NCBI GenBank assembly: GCA_001874305.1
Contig: MPCU01000004.1
Coordinates: 339,918-403,917, forward strand
Direction of reading: 5' to 3'
Origin: Bacteriovorax sp. MedPE-SWde
Lineage (GTDB): Bacteria; Bdellovibrionota; Bacteriovoracia; Bacteriovoracales; Bacteriovoracaceae
DNA length: 64,000 bases
In this document: piece after piece, positions 26,175-35,267 of the stretch
Layout of the letters: each line of letters begins with the position of its first letter
How positions within the stretch are numbered: the stretch's first letter is position 1
Made by a program: the position numbers and the translations under genes
Notes under the pieces: model-generated
The model's input: the letters and a program-made list of their open reading frames with translations, nothing else
Databases searched by the model: none
What the model was told of the DNA's origin: nothing

Positions 26175-27092
26175 TTAACTAACAACTATAAACTTAGAAT
26201 CTCCACTTAGTTTAACATAGAGATCATCTTTAATGTTGCTAACTGCCATACATTCATATTTTCCTAATTTTAACTCTCCTACTTCTAGGGAGCCTTCAAT
26301 TAAAACGAGGGAAGATACTCTACTATTGCTTTCAAGTTTTAACTCTTCCCCTTTTTTCATATTGAAGCAGTCAACCTTAAAGTCAGCATGATTTGCGAGT
26401 TCAAGCGTACTCTCCTTCCAGCAATTCTCTTGATATTGAAAGTAACTATCTCTATTGTGATCCTTCGAAAAATCAATAACATCAAGCGCCTTTTCAACAT
26501 GAAGCTCTCTTGGCTTTCCGTCAAGACCAAGCCTATTCCAATCCCAGACTCTATAAGTAATCCCTGAGCTCTGTTGAACCTCGCACAGGGTTACATTCTC
26601 CCCTATTGCGTGAATTGTTTGCGCCGGAACAAAGAAGAAATCCCCACTTTTCACTTCGTAGAAGTTAAGCAGCTCATTTACATTCTTATTCTCTTTAATA
26701 TATTTTTCAAATTGATCTTTTGTAACGCCTTCTTTTAGACCGAGATAAATTCCTGCACCTGGAGCAGCATCAATAATTATCCAACACTCAGTCTTTCCAA
26801 GGTCATTCTCGTTCTTACGTGCATACGCATCATCAGGGTGTACCTGTACAGAGAGATTCGCCGCTGTATCGATAAACTTCACGAGATAAGGTAGCTCTTT
26901 TTCAGAGTAGAGCTCTGCCAGGCTTGCCCCATTCAAAGTCTTTGAACTTCCATCTCTATGCCTAGAAACCTCCCACGTCTCCCCAAGAGGATCGCTCTGT
27001 TCGCCTATCATTTTTGGCGACTTAAGTTTTTGAAGTTTCTCACCACCCCAAACTTTATACGTTAAATGTGGTACAAGTTTATCTATTTTCAA
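26175..27092 (-). CDS. manA: Mannose-6-phosphate isomerase, class I
   Basis: The 305-residue enzyme interconverts mannose-6-phosphate and fructose-6-phosphate, feeding GDP-mannose and sugar polymers. The cupin metal ligands are seen as LSVQVHPDD (Gln, His) and then GKTECWIII (Glu). A later FVPAQTIHAIG supplies the last histidine, followed by EVQQSSGITYRVWDWNR, a hallmark of the Firmicutes-style short class I enzyme. The length is close to that subgroup (about 310) and shorter than E. coli ManA (391). Its upstream region is a 150-base divergent gap with the LON-domain gene. Confidence 0.92.
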   Translation of the reverse strand: MKIDKLVPHLTYKVWGGEKLQKLKSPKMIGEQSDPLGETWEVSRHRDGSSKTLNGASLAELYSEKELPYLVKFIDTAANLSVQVHPDDAYARKNENDLGKTECWIIIDAAPGAGIYLGLKEGVTKDQFEKYIKENKNVNELLNFYEVKSGDFFFVPAQTIHAIGENVTLCEVQQSSGITYRVWDWNRLGLDGKPRELHVEKALDVIDFSKDHNRDSYFQYQENCWKESTLELANHADFKVDCFNMKKGEELKLESNSRVSSLVLIEGSLEVGELKLGKYECMAVSNIKDDLYVKLSGDSKFIVVS

Positions 27093-27243
27093 CTAGTTCT
27101 CCTAAAGAATGTCTAATCAATATATGGCCTAGTTCTAAATCATCTCAATTACTGAACTTTCATGCAAGAGTAGATGCTAACTAGCTAATATAACCAATTT
27201 TATACTATCTTTACCTTTTTGCCATTGGGAATCGAGATACAAT

Positions 27244-27930
27244 ATGAACATGAGGCAGTTTCAAAAAGTCCCAGTCGTCACATTGTCGAATGTTGTATTC
27301 TTTCCTAATACTTCACTGCCTTTGTATGTCGTCGATCCAATTTACGAGCAATTAATAAAAGATGCCATTGCTGATGGTTCCCCCGTGGCCGTATCACTCA
27401 ATGCCGATGAGCACTCAATGGAAGGTGAATTCCAAGAGCCTTCTGAAATATGTGGAATTGGAACGCCCCTCATCCTAGAGAGAATGGAAGATGGTGTCTT
27501 AAAAGTCCTTATGAAAGGAATTGGTAAAATTCGTCTAATTGAGCTTGAATATGAATCTCCCTACCCAGTCTACTGGTCAGAGGTTTTAAAAGATGACACC
27601 GAAGATACTCGTTGGGTCATGACGAAAATAGAAAGATTAAGGCTAATTCTTATTAATTGGCTCACTGAAAATGTGACCAATCAAACTGAGCGAGAACAAT
27701 TCATCTCAACAATGAAGAGCGACAAGCATATCATAGACTATGTAACGACATTCCTCGTCAAAGATAAGCAAATCAGACAACTGTTACTTGAAAATAGTAG
27801 CTTCGTAGAAAGAGTCCATCTTCTTAATGCATTAATCAAAGATAGCCTTCCAATCCAAGAAGATCTATTGGTCTCTGATGCGATGAAAGATTTTATGAGC
27901 ATAGACAAAATCTCAAAATGTGCCCACTGA
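27244..27930 (+). CDS. LON N-terminal substrate-binding domain protein
   Basis: The protein has 228 residues. It starts KVPVVTLSNVVFFPNTSLPLYV, the first strand and loop of the LON substrate-binding (PUA-like) domain, and continues with ICGIGTPLILERMEDGVLKVLMKGIGKIRLIE. A helical C-terminal half follows. There is no AAA+ or Ser-Lys protease domain, so this is a stand-alone LON-domain protein of the YcbG type, possibly a substrate-recognition or adaptor protein. Two ATG codons (27244, 27250) are possible; GAG eight bases before the first favours it. Confidence 0.85.
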   Translation: MNMRQFQKVPVVTLSNVVFFPNTSLPLYVVDPIYEQLIKDAIADGSPVAVSLNADEHSMEGEFQEPSEICGIGTPLILERMEDGVLKVLMKGIGKIRLIELEYESPYPVYWSEVLKDDTEDTRWVMTKIERLRLILINWLTENVTNQTEREQFISTMKSDKHIIDYVTTFLVKDKQIRQLLLENSSFVERVHLLNALIKDSLPIQEDLLVSDAMKDFMSIDKISKCAH

Positions 27931-28060
27931 CTTTTCAAGAATACCCGACTAGTTTCATACACCTTTAAATTCCCTTAAGAAAGTTCATTAAAATGGTTTT
28001 CGAGGCCTTTTAAATAAGTCTATAATTAGTAGGCTATTAAAATTGCTAGGGGAATATTTT

Positions 28061-29017
28061 TTGAATAGTTCTACGAGTTCACATATAAAAGATGCAAGTG
28101 ACCTTCTCGGTACCCAAAATGGTAACCAAAAAATCTGGGCCATTGGTGGAGGAAAAGGTGGAGTTGGAAAAAGTCTAGTTACATCAAACTTGGCAATTTG
28201 CCTCTCTCTACTTGGAATGAAAGTTATAGTTATCGACATGGACCTTGGTGGTGCCAATTTACACACTTGCCTAGGTTGTCCAATACCTGAAAAAACTTTA
28301 AGCGATTACTTTCAAAAATCTCACACTAAATTATCTGAACTAATAACTCCTACTCCACTAAAGAACCTGAGCCTAATAAGTGGTGCTCAAGATGAAGTTG
28401 GAATAGCGAACCTTAGACAGGTACACAGAACAAAACTATTAAAACAACTTAGAGAACTAGATGCTGACTATATCCTTCTAGATCTTGGAGCAGGTACAAC
28501 TAATAATACTCTCGATTTCTTTCTGTACGCAGATCAAGGAATTTTAGTCACTCTTCCAGAACCTACATCTATTGAAAATACATATAGGTTTATTAAGTCT
28601 GTTTTCCATAGAAAACTAGCACTGCTTGAAGACTTTCTTGAAGTGTCACCAGTTATTGATAAAGTCCTTAACAGTAAACTTGGAGAGAATAATACTCCTG
28701 CTGAAATTATTGAAAAGGCAATGCAGATTGATCCTGTAATGGGAGAAAAGCTAAAGCGAGAAGTTCAATCATTCTCTCCAAAGCTTGTTATTAACCAAGT
28801 AAGAACTCAAGCAGATATAGACATTGGATTCTCGATGAAAATCATCTCAAAGAAGTACTTTGGTCTTAACTTAGACTACGTAGGCTTTCTTGAGTACGAT
28901 GCAACAGTTTGGCAAAGTGTTAAAAAGAAGAGGCCTCTACTTTTAGAGTTTCCAAGTTCAACACTAGTAAAAAACTTTGAAAGTATTATTCATAGAATAC
29001 TAAATCTTTCTAAATAA
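28061..29017 (+). CDS. MinD/ParA-superfamily ATPase, FlhG-like
   Basis: The protein has 318 residues. A deviant Walker A motif GGGKGGVGKSLVTSN lies near residue 30, then DMDLGGANLHT and LLDLGAGTTNNTLDF (Walker B region). These place it in the MinD/FlhG group of dimerising, membrane-associated ATPases. A central helical insert (about 190-230) and the ending DYVGFLEYDATVWQSVKKKRPLL occur in FlhG-like proteins. No FlhF or flagellar gene is adjacent, so the target is uncertain: flagella, pili or another polar structure. TTG at 28061 is the likely start, with AGGGGA nine bases upstream. It leads the six-gene operon to 33198. Confidence 0.82.
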   Translation: MNSSTSSHIKDASDLLGTQNGNQKIWAIGGGKGGVGKSLVTSNLAICLSLLGMKVIVIDMDLGGANLHTCLGCPIPEKTLSDYFQKSHTKLSELITPTPLKNLSLISGAQDEVGIANLRQVHRTKLLKQLRELDADYILLDLGAGTTNNTLDFFLYADQGILVTLPEPTSIENTYRFIKSVFHRKLALLEDFLEVSPVIDKVLNSKLGENNTPAEIIEKAMQIDPVMGEKLKREVQSFSPKLVINQVRTQADIDIGFSMKIISKKYFGLNLDYVGFLEYDATVWQSVKKKRPLLLEFPSSTLVKNFESIIHRILNLSK

Positions 29018-29037
29018 GTAGGATAGGAGTCCTTAAC

Positions 29038-29688
29038 GTGAACGACGCTTTAAAAAACTATTATGAGGTTCTTGAAGTTCAAACGAACGCATCAAACCAA
29101 GAAATACAACAGGCCTACACGAGAGCGAAGAATGCTTACACAGGTGATAGCCTCGCTCTTTACTCACTCCTCTCTCAAGATGAAGCAAGAAAAGTTCTGG
29201 AACTTATAGAAGAGGCCCACAATATTCTTAGTGATCCAACAAAGAGGAAACAATATAATATTGCAAGAGGAATTGAAACCGATTCAGTAATATCTGCTAT
29301 TGATCCTACTGATGAAGATTCAGACTTTAAGCAGAATAAAAACGCTAGCGGTGAAATGAATAAGCTTGTTGCAAAAAAGAGATATGGTCTCGAGTACCAA
29401 GAGAATAGCGAATTCGAAAAAGAGATTGAGCAGTGTACAGAGTTCACTGGTGAGTTCCTTAAGAAAATCAGAGAATATAAGAATGTCGACATTAAGAGAC
29501 TTGCCGACATGACTAAAATTTCTAAAACCTATATTAGATATATCGAAGAAGAAGAAATTACAAAGATGCCTGCAATTGTTTATGTAAGAGGTTTTGTATA
29601 TCAGTACGCAAAATGCTTAAAGCTAAACCCTGAATTAGTTGCTAACTCTTTTATTTATAGATTAAAGAAACTTAAAGAAGAAGCATAG
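29038..29688 (+). CDS. J-domain-like N-terminus fused to a RodZ-type helix-turn-helix domain
   Basis: The protein has 216 residues and a GTG start. Residues 5-75 follow the DnaJ layout (NYYEVLEVQTNASNQEIQQAY to DPTKRKQYNIARG), but the catalytic HPD triad is absent: that loop holds SLALYSLLS. The C-terminal 70 residues are an HTH of the RodZ/HTH_25 type (KRLADMTKISKTYIRYIEEEE, then MPAIVYVRGFVYQYAKCLKLNPE). There is no membrane segment, unlike RodZ. It sits 20 bases after the FlhG-like ATPase and three bases before rluD. It may act with the ATPase as a localisation or regulatory partner; this is inferred from position. Confidence 0.75.
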   Translation: MNDALKNYYEVLEVQTNASNQEIQQAYTRAKNAYTGDSLALYSLLSQDEARKVLELIEEAHNILSDPTKRKQYNIARGIETDSVISAIDPTDEDSDFKQNKNASGEMNKLVAKKRYGLEYQENSEFEKEIEQCTEFTGEFLKKIREYKNVDIKRLADMTKISKTYIRYIEEEEITKMPAIVYVRGFVYQYAKCLKLNPELVANSFIYRLKKLKEEA

Positions 29689-29691
29689 AAT

Positions 29692-30657
29692 ATGGCCGAG
29701 TCAAAAGTCTCCAAACTAACAATTAGTGAAGAAGATGTGACTCGGTTTAAGAGATTAGATCAATTCCTTGCCCATTACCTCGTCGATCAAAGTAGATCAT
29801 TTCTTAAAGAGCTCTTTTTAAAAGGACATGTCACAGCTCCGATAAAAATAGAGATAAAGAGACTTCCTCCTGTTGGAACGGAAGTAACTGTTGTTATTCC
29901 TCCTCCAAGAGAAGCTGATGCTCAACCTGAAAATATTCCCTTAGAAATAATTTACGAAGATGAACACCTTGTCTTTGTTAATAAACCAGCAGGAATGGTT
30001 ACTCATCCAGCACCAGGAAACTATACGGGAACCTTAGTGAACGCAATACTTCACCATTGCCCTGATTTAAAGGGTGTTGGTGATCAGAAACGTCCAGGAA
30101 TTGTTCACAGACTAGACAAGGGAACAAGTGGAATAATGGTTGTGGCAAAAGAACAAAAGTGCCACGAAGGTCTTGTAAAGCTCTTCTCGACTCACGATAT
30201 CGATAGAGTTTATGAAGCCCTTGTTATGGGAACTCGAATTGATGCAAGTGGAAGACTTGAATCTACAATTGCACGACACCCACAAAATAGACTTAAGATG
30301 GCGGCCAATGTTAAAGGCGGAAAGAACGCTATCACTTATTTTAAAGCACTAGAATTCTATGACAAATTTAGTCGAATGGAAATGAAGCTTGAAACCGGTA
30401 GAACTCATCAAATTAGAGTTCACCTAAGCCAGCTTCTAAAGCGCCCTATTCTCTGTGATCCTCTATATGGAAATCCAAAAGAACATCTTAATAGGCTTGG
30501 TGGCGAATACAAGTCACTTATTAAAGATTATGAACATCCATTTCTTCATGCAAAGATACTTGGGTTAATTCACCCAATAACAAAAGAAAAACTTTTCTTT
30601 GAAGTGGATCCCCCTCAACTCTTTCAAGACGTTATTAGTCTAGCGAAGGGTGAATAA
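29692..30657 (+). CDS. rluD: RluA-family 23S rRNA pseudouridine synthase (RluD-type)
   Basis: The protein has 321 residues. An N-terminal S4 RNA-binding domain (about 15-75, RFKRLDQFLAHYL) precedes the synthase domain. The catalytic aspartate is in GIVHRLDKGTSG near residue 145, followed by KLETGRTHQIRVHL and the C-terminal LHAKILGLIHP. The S4-plus-synthase layout and HRLDKGTSG motif are those of RluD and RluC. RluD, which modifies helix 69, is the best guess. It is in the operon and overlaps the next start by one base. Confidence 0.88.
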   Translation: MAESKVSKLTISEEDVTRFKRLDQFLAHYLVDQSRSFLKELFLKGHVTAPIKIEIKRLPPVGTEVTVVIPPPREADAQPENIPLEIIYEDEHLVFVNKPAGMVTHPAPGNYTGTLVNAILHHCPDLKGVGDQKRPGIVHRLDKGTSGIMVVAKEQKCHEGLVKLFSTHDIDRVYEALVMGTRIDASGRLESTIARHPQNRLKMAANVKGGKNAITYFKALEFYDKFSRMEMKLETGRTHQIRVHLSQLLKRPILCDPLYGNPKEHLNRLGGEYKSLIKDYEHPFLHAKILGLIHPITKEKLFFEVDPPQLFQDVISLAKGE

Positions 30658-31241
30658 TGACAAAATGCCTAAGTTCTCTACGTATAAATAACTATGTAAT
30701 TGAAACATATAGTGACCGTCCCGATTTCAAAGTTATTGAAGTCAATCAAGTTCATGAGAATGATATTCTTAACGACTTTGAAGTTAATTCTAACTCTAAA
30801 GCAGATGGAATTATTTCAAGTGATTTAAAAACACCTCTGGCAATTAGAACTGCAGATTGCCTTCCAATTATTTTCATTGGAGAGGAAGGTGTCGCAAATA
30901 TTCATGCTGGTTGGAGAGGTCTTGCAAAAGAAATACTACTCAATGATCTCATTGAGCAGATTAAGCCAACTCATGTATATATTGGTGCCCATATAAGAGA
31001 AGTCTCTTTTGAGGTTAGTGATGACTTTAAAGAGAACTTTCCCAACTCTCCGTTCTTTAAAGAAAATAATGGAAAGTTATTTTTTAATATGGAAGAAGAA
31101 GCAATAAGACAAATTAAGAGTAAGTTTAAAAATATCGAGGTCATTACATCTAACGTATGTACCTACCAAGACCTAGAATACAATAGCTATAGAAGAGATA
31201 AAACAAATATTAGAAACTGGAATATCATTAAAAGGAATTAA
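30657..31241 (+). CDS. pgeF: Multicopper-polyphenol-oxidase-like protein / purine nucleoside phosphorylase (YfiH/LACC1 family)
   Basis: The protein has 194 residues. The family motifs are VNQVHENDI, RTADCLPI and NIHAGWRGLAKEI, which supply the two histidines and the cysteine of the zinc site. The terminal NSYRRDK corresponds to the usual phosphate-contact arginine segment. It is shorter than the common 240-residue form, mainly in the middle. Characterised members cleave purine nucleosides, and PgeF also removes mis-incorporated amino acids from peptidoglycan precursors. Placement directly after an rluD-type gene is a widespread gene order, supporting the call. Confidence 0.85.
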   Translation: MTKCLSSLRINNYVIETYSDRPDFKVIEVNQVHENDILNDFEVNSNSKADGIISSDLKTPLAIRTADCLPIIFIGEEGVANIHAGWRGLAKEILLNDLIEQIKPTHVYIGAHIREVSFEVSDDFKENFPNSPFFKENNGKLFFNMEEEAIRQIKSKFKNIEVITSNVCTYQDLEYNSYRRDKTNIRNWNIIKRN

Positions 31242-31243
31242 TC

Positions 31244-32392
31244 ATGACCGAAAAATCATTTTTCAAAAAGGCCACATTCAATCAGCAAGTTATATTCTTT
31301 GCTATGGGTGTACTTATGGCCATCTTTTCAATCTACCTAACGAGCCATTACTTCTCAGCGAAGTACCCTACTGGTTTTGAAGCTGGATCTATTTGTAACA
31401 TCAGCTCATTCTTTAACTGTGATGCGACAACATTATCGGCCTTTGGAAATATTGCAGGAATACCAATTTCAATCTTTGGTATTTTAATGGGACTTTTTGT
31501 ATCTCTATCTTTTCTTACTAAGAGTGAAGAAACAGAAGGTACTCTCTACACAATTCTAGCGGTAAATGTCGTTGGTTGTGTTGTATTATTCCTATACTCA
31601 CTTATTGGCCTGGGTCACCTTTGTCCAATGTGCTCACTCTACTATGTTTGTTCAATTATAGCATTTGCTCTACTCCACAAGTTATCTGACTGTAGATCGA
31701 TTGCTCCGAAGCACTTATCAATCTACGCTGTTTCGACACTAGTTGTTGCCGGAGCAAGTTTTGGAATGATTAACAACTGGGAAGGAAAGCACGAACAAAG
31801 AGCTCAACAACTTGTAAAAATGTTCAACGAACTTCAAAGTCTTGGTGCACCTGAAAAATCATCACCTTTTAGACTAGTTTCATCAACAGAGAAATTCACT
31901 GATGCTCCTATTCAGTTTTCAATATTCTCTGACTTTCAGTGTCCTGCTTGTAATGCATTTAATAAAATTATTCCTAAGATTAAGGAAAGATATAAAGGGA
32001 AGATTAATATTCAGTATTTCTTCTATCCACTAGATCATAATTGTAATCCAAGTATGGATCGCCCTCTTCACACTCTTGCTTGTAAAGCAGCATACTTTGC
32101 ATCATGTGCAGGTCCAGAAAAATTCGCACGTATCCATGACGAAATTTTTGAGGCACAATCAAGCTTGTCGGAAACTTGGATTAATGATTACGCAAAGAAG
32201 CTCAATGTAACTGAATGTATGAATAAACCAGAAACAAAACAAGCAGTTGTAGATATGATTAATCAAGCTGATAGCTTTACTGTTAAATCTACTCCTACTC
32301 AACTTCTAAATGGTGTTAAGATTGAAGGTGTTAGACAACTTCGTGACTACTATGCCTTTATGGATGATATCCTTAAGAAAGCTGGAAAATAA
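31244..32392 (+). CDS. VKOR-DsbA fusion, membrane disulfide-bond enzyme
   Basis: The protein has 382 residues. The N-terminal half is a vitamin K epoxide reductase domain with about four or five membrane helices (first near 15-35), an ICNISSFFNCD pair and the active pair LCPMCS. The C-terminal 190 residues are a DsbA/thioredoxin-like domain with DFQCPACNAF and the cis-proline region VKSTPTQLL. The fusion can oxidise exported proteins and pass electrons to quinone in a single chain, in place of DsbA plus DsbB. It would serve the many cysteine-rich exported proteins in this window. It lies two bases after pgeF and overlaps tatD by one base. Confidence 0.9.
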   Translation: MTEKSFFKKATFNQQVIFFAMGVLMAIFSIYLTSHYFSAKYPTGFEAGSICNISSFFNCDATTLSAFGNIAGIPISIFGILMGLFVSLSFLTKSEETEGTLYTILAVNVVGCVVLFLYSLIGLGHLCPMCSLYYVCSIIAFALLHKLSDCRSIAPKHLSIYAVSTLVVAGASFGMINNWEGKHEQRAQQLVKMFNELQSLGAPEKSSPFRLVSSTEKFTDAPIQFSIFSDFQCPACNAFNKIIPKIKERYKGKINIQYFFYPLDHNCNPSMDRPLHTLACKAAYFASCAGPEKFARIHDEIFEAQSSLSETWINDYAKKLNVTECMNKPETKQAVVDMINQADSFTVKSTPTQLLNGVKIEGVRQLRDYYAFMDDILKKAGK

Positions 32393-33198
32393 TGAGTAAG
32401 AAAAAAAGAAAAGACATTCCTAAATACGATGTGGGTCTCATAGAGACCCATTGTCATTTAGATTATCTTTCAGATGATGAGCTAAAAAATATTATCCACA
32501 AATCCCATGAGCATTTTGTGGAAAAGATTGTAACTATTGCCGTTGCCCCAAAGAATCTTGCGACAGTTAGGCAACTCGTAACAGAGAATGAAACGGTTTA
32601 CGGTACTCAGGGTGTTCATCCTCATGAAGCAAAGGAAGTGACTGACGAAGTGCTTCAAGAAATACGCTCACATATTAATGATCCAAAAATCATTGCTGTC
32701 GGAGAAATTGGTCTAGATTACTACTACGATAAGTCTCCACGAGAAAAGCAAATTGATGTATTTGAAAAGCAACTTCAAATAGCTTGTGACTATGACAAGC
32801 CTGTTGTTATTCATACGAGAGATGCTGACGAAGATACAATTGCCGTACTGTCTAACTTCTCTAGTACTTTAAAAAAGAAAGGTGTCATTCATAGCTTTAC
32901 CTCTTCACTAGACTTAGCAAGGTTCTGTCTCAATGAAGGGTTCTCTCTTGGCTTTAATGGTATTATTACATTTAACAAGGCCGAGAATGTAAGAGAAGTA
33001 CTTAGAGAAACTCCTCTCGATAGAATCTTAGTCGAGACGGATGCTCCATTTCTTACTCCTGTACCTTATAGAGGTAAAGAGAATGCTCCATTCTATCTAC
33101 CTTTTGTGGCCGAAAAGATTGCAGAAGAAAAAGATATAGATATTCAGGAAGTTTTAAAAGTTACAAAGCAGAACGCAATAGAATTATTTAATCTCTAA
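32392..33198 (+). CDS. tatD: TatD-family metal-dependent deoxyribonuclease
   Basis: The protein has 268 residues. An N-terminal lysine-rich extension of about 12 residues precedes ETHCHLDYL, the first metal-binding motif. Next come GVHPHEA, VGEIGLDYYYD, VVIHTRDAD, VIHSFTSS and ETDAPFLTPVPYRGK, all standard for TatD. It is a cytoplasmic 3'-5' exonuclease used in DNA repair or degradation. It is the last gene of the operon from 28061 and its stop overlaps the stop of the convergent protease gene. Confidence 0.93.
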   Translation: MSKKKRKDIPKYDVGLIETHCHLDYLSDDELKNIIHKSHEHFVEKIVTIAVAPKNLATVRQLVTENETVYGTQGVHPHEAKEVTDEVLQEIRSHINDPKIIAVGEIGLDYYYDKSPREKQIDVFEKQLQIACDYDKPVVIHTRDADEDTIAVLSNFSSTLKKKGVIHSFTSSLDLARFCLNEGFSLGFNGIITFNKAENVREVLRETPLDRILVETDAPFLTPVPYRGKENAPFYLPFVAEKIAEEKDIDIQEVLKVTKQNAIELFNL

Positions 33199-34142
33199 TA
33201 TTCATCAAATATGATTTGGCTAGTTTCGGCCGCACACTCTTTAGCGTCCGATCTAGCTCCATATTCAGAACATTTTTTATCAATATATAGACTTCTCTCA
33301 CAGTGAAATTTTTCATCTTCAAAGCTTAAGCCTGTTATCTTTCCTATCCAGCAAGCAGAATCAAAGGCCAAAGAATAGTAAGCAGGAAATTCATTTTCAC
33401 CACAAAGTCCGTCAGAACCACTAACAATACCTAAGACTTGATAGCCCGTTCTTGTCTTAATAAAGGCAGGAGCGCCACTATCAACATAGCAAGAATCTTT
33501 ACCGTCTGCTCTCGCATCTACTTCATGGTTATTAAAAGAAACGACAGGAACTGAAACTTTTCTCTTAACTCCATACTCGATGATTCTCTCTGCAGTAGTA
33601 TAGCCATAATCTTCACCTGTATAACCAAAGCCAACTATTGTAAGTTCTTTACCTACTACTAAGCTTTCTTTAATTGTTTCTACTTTGGTCGCAATCTTGT
33701 AAGGCTTAATATTTAAGAAATTTCTATCAACAGTAAGAATTCCAACATCATTAGCGTTGAAGTCACCATAATTAGTAATTCCATGATGAGGTTTAATATC
33801 TAGTTTTGGGAAGAACTTAACTCTGAGAACTTTATATTGTCCTTTTAAGTATCTTTGATGAGAAGGAAGTGAAACTCCATTCCCTGTTAAAATACTAAGT
33901 CCTGAATGATATTGATTAACTAAGCAATGAGCAGCAGTTAGAACTGTTCTCTTATCAATAACAACACCTGAACAAATGATGTCGCCACCTCTAACAATTG
34001 CTACCACTCCTTGAAACTCTTTTCCTTTTACCACTTCTCCACCAACTATCGCACTAGGACTCATGACAGTCGAAGCGTCTTTATTTTCCACACAGGAAAC
34101 TAAAATAGCTATTAATAGAGTAAGGAGTAAATATTTACGCAA
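33195..34142 (-). CDS. Trypsin-like serine protease, predicted lipoprotein
   Basis: The protein has 315 residues. The signal ends in a lipobox (ILVSC at residues 13-17), so it should be lipid-anchored. The mature enzyme begins with the IVGGEVVKG site where trypsinogens are cleaved. His is in VLTAAHCLV, Asp in NANDVGILT and Ser in CYVDSGAPAF. GDSGGP is thus altered to VDSGAP, which may change the oxyanion loop, but all three catalytic residues remain. Late cysteine pairs suggest disulfides. A surface-attached protease fits a predatory life, by inference. Confidence 0.87.
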   Translation of the reverse strand: MRKYLLLTLLIAILVSCVENKDASTVMSPSAIVGGEVVKGKEFQGVVAIVRGGDIICSGVVIDKRTVLTAAHCLVNQYHSGLSILTGNGVSLPSHQRYLKGQYKVLRVKFFPKLDIKPHHGITNYGDFNANDVGILTVDRNFLNIKPYKIATKVETIKESLVVGKELTIVGFGYTGEDYGYTTAERIIEYGVKRKVSVPVVSFNNHEVDARADGKDSCYVDSGAPAFIKTRTGYQVLGIVSGSDGLCGENEFPAYYSLAFDSACWIGKITGLSFEDEKFHCERSLYIDKKCSEYGARSDAKECAAETSQIIFDEY

Positions 34143-34218
34143 GAAATCTCCAAAGCGATTGCAACGTGTTCACAGATGGACCACTTGTAGCACGCTATGA
34201 GTCAGAGTTCAACGTATC

Positions 34219-35139
34219 TTAACCTTTTTCGGATGGTGTCATTGAGAGGAAAAGATCAGTAAGTCTTTGAAATTTCGATTGTGTCTTATGTTCTTTCAAT
34301 ACATTTGTAATATTTGTCATGATTTCGAAGTGTACATCTTGAGACTCATCTATCTCAGTATGGTTTTCAGATCTAAGATGATTAATGACTTCAGTGTTTT
34401 TTACGCTTCGTGCAATATTAGGCCCATCATTGAAGAGGTAATCCTTATCGCTTATAAAATTAAGATTCTTATCAACATTTTTTGGAATGATGTCATTACC
34501 AAAGCCAACAGAATCCAGTGTTACTAGAAGGTTAACCTTTCGAAAGCCGCCCTCAAGAGTATTAAGTCTATTTGCTAAATTTACGACAGCATCGCCACCA
34601 AGAGAGTGTCCAACCAGAACAACTGGCTCTTCAGAAGGTCTTCGCATGATCTCACTAAAAACCTTGTCTTCGTCTTGCCATGAGAAATGCTCCCCGTCTT
34701 TTACGGCCTTTGCCATATCAGGTAATCCCCCATCATCCGAGCTTACACTACCTAGGTGAAGCCCACTAACAAAGAAGACTGCAGGTTTCTCTATAGGCAT
34801 CAACTCTTTGATATCACTAACACTTTTGACATCTTTTACTGATTTGGAGCCTTTAAATGTTGGAATTGAAATTGGTATAGGACTTGGCAAGGCCTTGGCC
34901 AGAGTCGAAGCGGCATCTGACACTAAGTGGTTTCCCGCCTTTTTTAGAGTCTTTCCATCATCTTTGATCTGCTTTTTTACATCATCAGAAAGCTCAACTT
35001 TATGTGCTTTCTTAGATAATTTTTCAGCGATTTCGGACTTTGGTTGAGAGTCCACAAGACTCTTTGCAGAGGAAGCTCCCCTTCTCTTTATATAATCTTC
35101 GCGTGAACCATAATGTTTTATTCCAGATGCATTCGCCAT
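34219..35139 (-). CDS. Alpha/beta hydrolase, lipase-like
   Basis: The protein has 306 residues and no signal peptide. Residues 1-110 are charged and helical, with a KKAHKVELSDDVKKQ region. The hydrolase part starts with AVFFVSGLHLGS (oxyanion strand) and has the nucleophile elbow VGHSLGGDAV near residue 180, then LVTLDSVGFGND. A histidine near the end (SQDVHFEIM) could complete the triad. Substrate is unknown; an intracellular esterase or lipase is plausible. The N-terminal extension has no match that I know and could mediate secretion by a non-Sec route. Confidence 0.7.
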   Translation of the reverse strand: MANASGIKHYGSREDYIKRRGASSAKSLVDSQPKSEIAEKLSKKAHKVELSDDVKKQIKDDGKTLKKAGNHLVSDAASTLAKALPSPIPISIPTFKGSKSVKDVKSVSDIKELMPIEKPAVFFVSGLHLGSVSSDDGGLPDMAKAVKDGEHFSWQDEDKVFSEIMRRPSEEPVVLVGHSLGGDAVVNLANRLNTLEGGFRKVNLLVTLDSVGFGNDIIPKNVDKNLNFISDKDYLFNDGPNIARSVKNTEVINHLRSENHTEIDESQDVHFEIMTNITNVLKEHKTQSKFQRLTDLFLSMTPSEKG

Positions 35140-35267
35140 ACATCTATTATAGATTTATTGAGAGCTTTTGTGCAGGTGGTAAAAGTTCACATTAGGTAGG
35201 CATTTGATAGTAGTTATGGCATATTAGGGGCAGTTTTTATATTAATAACCTTATAATGGAGTCAGGA

